Made by a program: the position numbers and the translations under genes
Shown here: positions 63,571 to 64,000 of the stretch, in pieces
Numbering within the stretch: the first letter of the stretch is position 1
Layout: every line of letters starts with the position of its first letter
NCBI GenBank assembly: GCA_963662155.1
Contig: OY759275.1
Coordinates: 903,501 to 967,500 of the forward strand
DNA from: Lamellibrachia columna
Taxonomy: Eukaryota; Annelida; Polychaeta; Sabellida; Siboglinidae
Direction of reading: 5' to 3'
DNA length: 64,000 nucleotides
The notes under the pieces: model-generated
Database searches by the model: none
Seen by the model: only the letters and a program-made list of their open reading frames with translations
Told to the model about the DNA's origin: nothing

Positions 63571-64000
63571 CCCTAACTTTACAATGCCTAGCCCTACTTA
63601 CACAAACCTGCTCACAGTTGTTCTACCTGTGGTTTGTAGAAGTGTGTGTTGGTGATCAGTATACACTGTAGTTTTTAATAGAATGCTAATGAAAGCCATC
63701 CGAGCAAGAAATGTGGTTGGAAAAAGCAGTATTTGTTTAAATAAATTCACCATGATGAGCTATATGTGAAGCTCAAGTGTACCAACAGCAGAGGAAGTAA
63801 TAGAATTATCATTTGGGAGCATTTAGAGGCAACTGTGTGATGTAGAATAAGCAAAACGATTGTTCACTTTTTGTTCAATATTTATGACTGAAAGAATCCC
63901 ACAAAATAAAAAATGTGCAAGTGATTAAGCTTCAACCCATACATTTCCTCGTTTCTGTATATCTCTACTTTCAATTCCAAAAAAAAATTTCACACATAAA
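63571..64000. other. Right-edge AT-rich sequence
   Basis: No repeat, coding or RNA signal seen. It could hold upstream regulatory sequence of ALDH1L1, but nothing shows this. Confidence 0.4.

Overview
The window looks like nuclear DNA of a marine-type bilaterian invertebrate, most likely a mollusc or another lophotrochozoan. The reasons are a vertebrate-like multi-domain enzyme gene split into many short GT-AG exons, several non-LTR retrotransposon (LINE) relics, tRNA-derived SINEs, and an extreme load of minisatellites. The species cannot be fixed from the sequence. Nothing in it is prokaryotic: there are no operons, Shine-Dalgarno sites or CRISPR arrays.

One real protein-coding gene fills the window. 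It is on the minus strand and encodes cytosolic-type 10-formyltetrahydrofolate dehydrogenase (ALDH1L1). I could place 18 consecutive coding exons from the initiator Met (56714) down to 5036. Every junction is GT-AG, the phases match throughout, and there is no in-frame stop. Together they give 2,076 coding bases, or residues 1-692. The formyl-hydrolase domain (His106, Asp142), the carrier-protein domain (Ser353) and most of the aldehyde dehydrogenase domain (PWNYP, FTGST, ELGGK) are present. The exons for the catalytic-Cys region and the last ~200 residues must lie beyond the left edge. Coding sequence is about 4% of the ~52 kb gene span.

The introns are built mostly of tandem repeats, about two thirds of the window by my rough tally, with some 45 arrays and units from 2 to 76 bp. 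From left to right: 1-5.0 kb, 45-, 70- and 41-bp arrays with LINE pieces; 5.1-8.7 kb, exons 18 and 17 and their arrays; 8.7-12.3 kb, exon 16, a 3 kb 61-bp array and exon 15; 12.4-24.4 kb, two kinds of LINE relic, 48-, 56- and 40-bp arrays and exon 14; 24.5-29.5 kb, exons 13-11, a SINE and the 68-bp array; 29.5-34.8 kb, a 5.3 kb 16-bp array; 34.8-42.7 kb, exons 10-7; 42.7-49.2 kb, exons 6-4; 49.5-56.7 kb, exons 3-1; 57.1-60.6 kb, a 54-bp array with higher-order structure; 61-64 kb, simple repeats, a SINE and an old ~325-bp repeat.

The most striking observation is where the arrays come from. At least ten are tandem copies of the gene's own exon-intron junctions: each repeat unit carries a splice site plus, usually, some adjoining exon bases. 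Five or six more are tandem copies of a short piece of a LINE or SINE. Unexpanded paralogues of two of these source pieces are also in the window. This suggests that here minisatellites repeatedly form by local amplification of pre-existing functional or mobile sequence, and that the spliceosome must choose one true site among tens to hundreds of nearby copies.
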